Assembly (NCBI GenBank): GCA_016292335.1
Contig: JAECRX010000003.1
Location: forward strand, 1-6,616
From: Candidatus Sifarchaeum subterraneum
GTDB taxonomy: Archaea; Asgardarchaeota; Sifarchaeia; Sifarchaeales; Sifarchaeaceae
Direction: 5' to 3'
DNA: 6,616 bases
Made by a program: the position numbers and the translations under genes
The notes under the pieces: model-generated
What the model was told of the DNA's origin: nothing
The model's input: the letters and a program-made list of their open reading frames with translations, nothing else
Databases searched by the model: none
In this document: positions 6,385 through 6,616 of the stretch, piece after piece
Position numbering within the stretch: position 1 is the stretch's first letter
Layout: each line of letters starts with the position of its first letter

Positions 6385-6389
6385 TCCAC
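6374..6389 (+). repeat. Left copy of inverted repeat GGTTTAAAAACTCCAC
   Basis: This 16-base word matches the reverse complement of 6541-6556 at 15 of 16 positions (GGTTTAAAAACTCCAC against GGTTTAAAAACACCAC). The two copies face each other and enclose the omega-RNA-like hairpin. They may be terminal repeats of a small element or two converging BRE/TATA promoters. No target duplication was seen outside them. Confidence 0.4.
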
Positions 6390-6471
6390 AAAAATTAGAA
6401 GAAATCGCTCTAATTTTGAAAATTGCTTAACCAAAAAAATTGCGTTCTTAGTTCAGTAAATGATTGATTTT

Positions 6472-6528
6472 ACAGGGTTCGAGCGAGAATGCTCTCTCCC
6501 TTCAGGGGAGAGATGAATCGCGTTTTTT
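6472..6528 (+). ncRNA. Omega-RNA-like tail / right end of an IS200/IS605-type element
   Basis: An 8-bp stem, TCTCTCCC (6493-6500) with GGGAGAGA (6506-6513), closes a TTCAG loop. It is followed by TGAATCGCG and a T6 run (6523-6528). A C/G-rich hairpin with a TTCAG loop followed by GATGAAT resembles the 3' end that many archaeal and bacterial TnpB-carrying elements share with their guide RNA. The frame at 6460-6516 (begins MIDFTGFERE, ends LPSGER) could be a trace of a TnpB C-terminus running into the hairpin, as in intact elements. No tnpB lies upstream; the transporter starts only about 140 bases away. It is thus a solo remnant or a stand-alone RNA. The hairpin plus T run could also act as a terminator. 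The assignment is by resemblance only. Confidence 0.4.
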
Positions 6529-6540
6529 CTATCGTATTCC

Positions 6541-6556
6541 GTGGTGTTTTTAAACC
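6541..6556 (-). repeat. Right copy of inverted repeat GGTTTAAAAACACCAC
   Basis: This is the partner of 6374-6389 in reverse orientation. On the minus strand AAAGAGGTTTAAAAAC fits BRE plus TATA and would start a transcript near 6520, running left through the hairpin toward the transporter. That would give the transporter a second, distal promoter with a leader of about 190 bases. Confidence 0.4.
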
Positions 6557-6576
6557 TCTTTATCCATATATCTAGT

Positions 6577-6595
6577 GATCCGATCTGTTCGGATC
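6577..6595. repeat. Perfect hairpin GATCCGA-TCTGT-TCGGATC at right edge
   Basis: Seven-base arms surround a five-base loop, followed by GC-richer sequence up to the window end. The sequence before it (TCTTTATCCATATATC) could hold a plus-strand TATA. It may be the 5' end of a gene or RNA that continues outside the window. No tRNA or rRNA signature is seen in the 40 bases available. Confidence 0.3.
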
Positions 6596-6616
6596 TGCAA
6601 TTGTTGCTCGGCAAAC

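Noticed and set aside
6474..6487. GGTTCGA resembling a tRNA T-loop
   Set aside because: The flanking bases do not form a five-pair T stem, and no anticodon or acceptor arms can be drawn.
1..6616. CRISPR array, rRNA or tRNA genes
   Set aside because: No regularly spaced direct repeats and no conserved RNA-gene motifs were seen on either strand.

Overview
The window is AT-rich and looks archaeal. Four things point that way: a methanogenesis-marker-8 (DUF2099) gene, a CooT-type nickel-protein gene, BRE/TATA-like promoters such as AAAAAGGT-TTTATATA, and Shine-Dalgarno sequences of the GGTG type in front of TTG starts. The gene set would fit an uncultured archaeon that is not necessarily a methanogen (Asgard, Bathyarchaeia or a methanogen relative). 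The sequence alone does not settle the lineage.

Layout from left to right: a minus-strand gene of unknown function runs off the left edge (1-384, TTG start). A gap at 385-719 follows; its right part continues the reading frame of the next gene past a TAG codon. Next are a minus-strand thioredoxin-fold protein (720-1532) and a CooT-like protein with a C-terminal extension (1711-2049). Across a 71-bp divergent spacer lies the plus-strand marker-8 gene (2121-3023). It converges on a minus-strand bifunctional NAD(P)HX repair enzyme, NnrE-NnrD (3071-4684). Behind that, also on the minus strand, are an 18-codon ORF with a near-perfect ribosome site (4724-4780), a broken small gene (4800-5104) and a major facilitator superfamily transporter (5112-6329). 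The last 290 bases are non-coding. They hold the transporter promoter with a perfect palindrome, a hairpin resembling the right end/omega-RNA tail of an IS200/IS605-type element, a pair of inverted promoter-like repeats, and a hairpin at the right edge.

Two themes stand out. First, CooT and marker 8 sit head to head with a CxxC thioredoxin-fold protein beside them. CooT is a nickel protein of carbon-monoxide dehydrogenase maturation, and marker 8 is an uncharacterised protein that tracks with the nickel enzyme methyl-CoM reductase. A local role in handling nickel or redox-sensitive metalloenzymes is a reasonable inference, but only an inference. Second, TAG is the first stop of only two reading frames in the window, and in both a coding-like sequence follows it. 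The four other complete genes end in TGA or TAA. This could mean amber (pyrrolysine) decoding or simply gene decay; the rest of the genome would decide. NnrE-NnrD is housekeeping metabolite repair, and the transporter substrate cannot be told.
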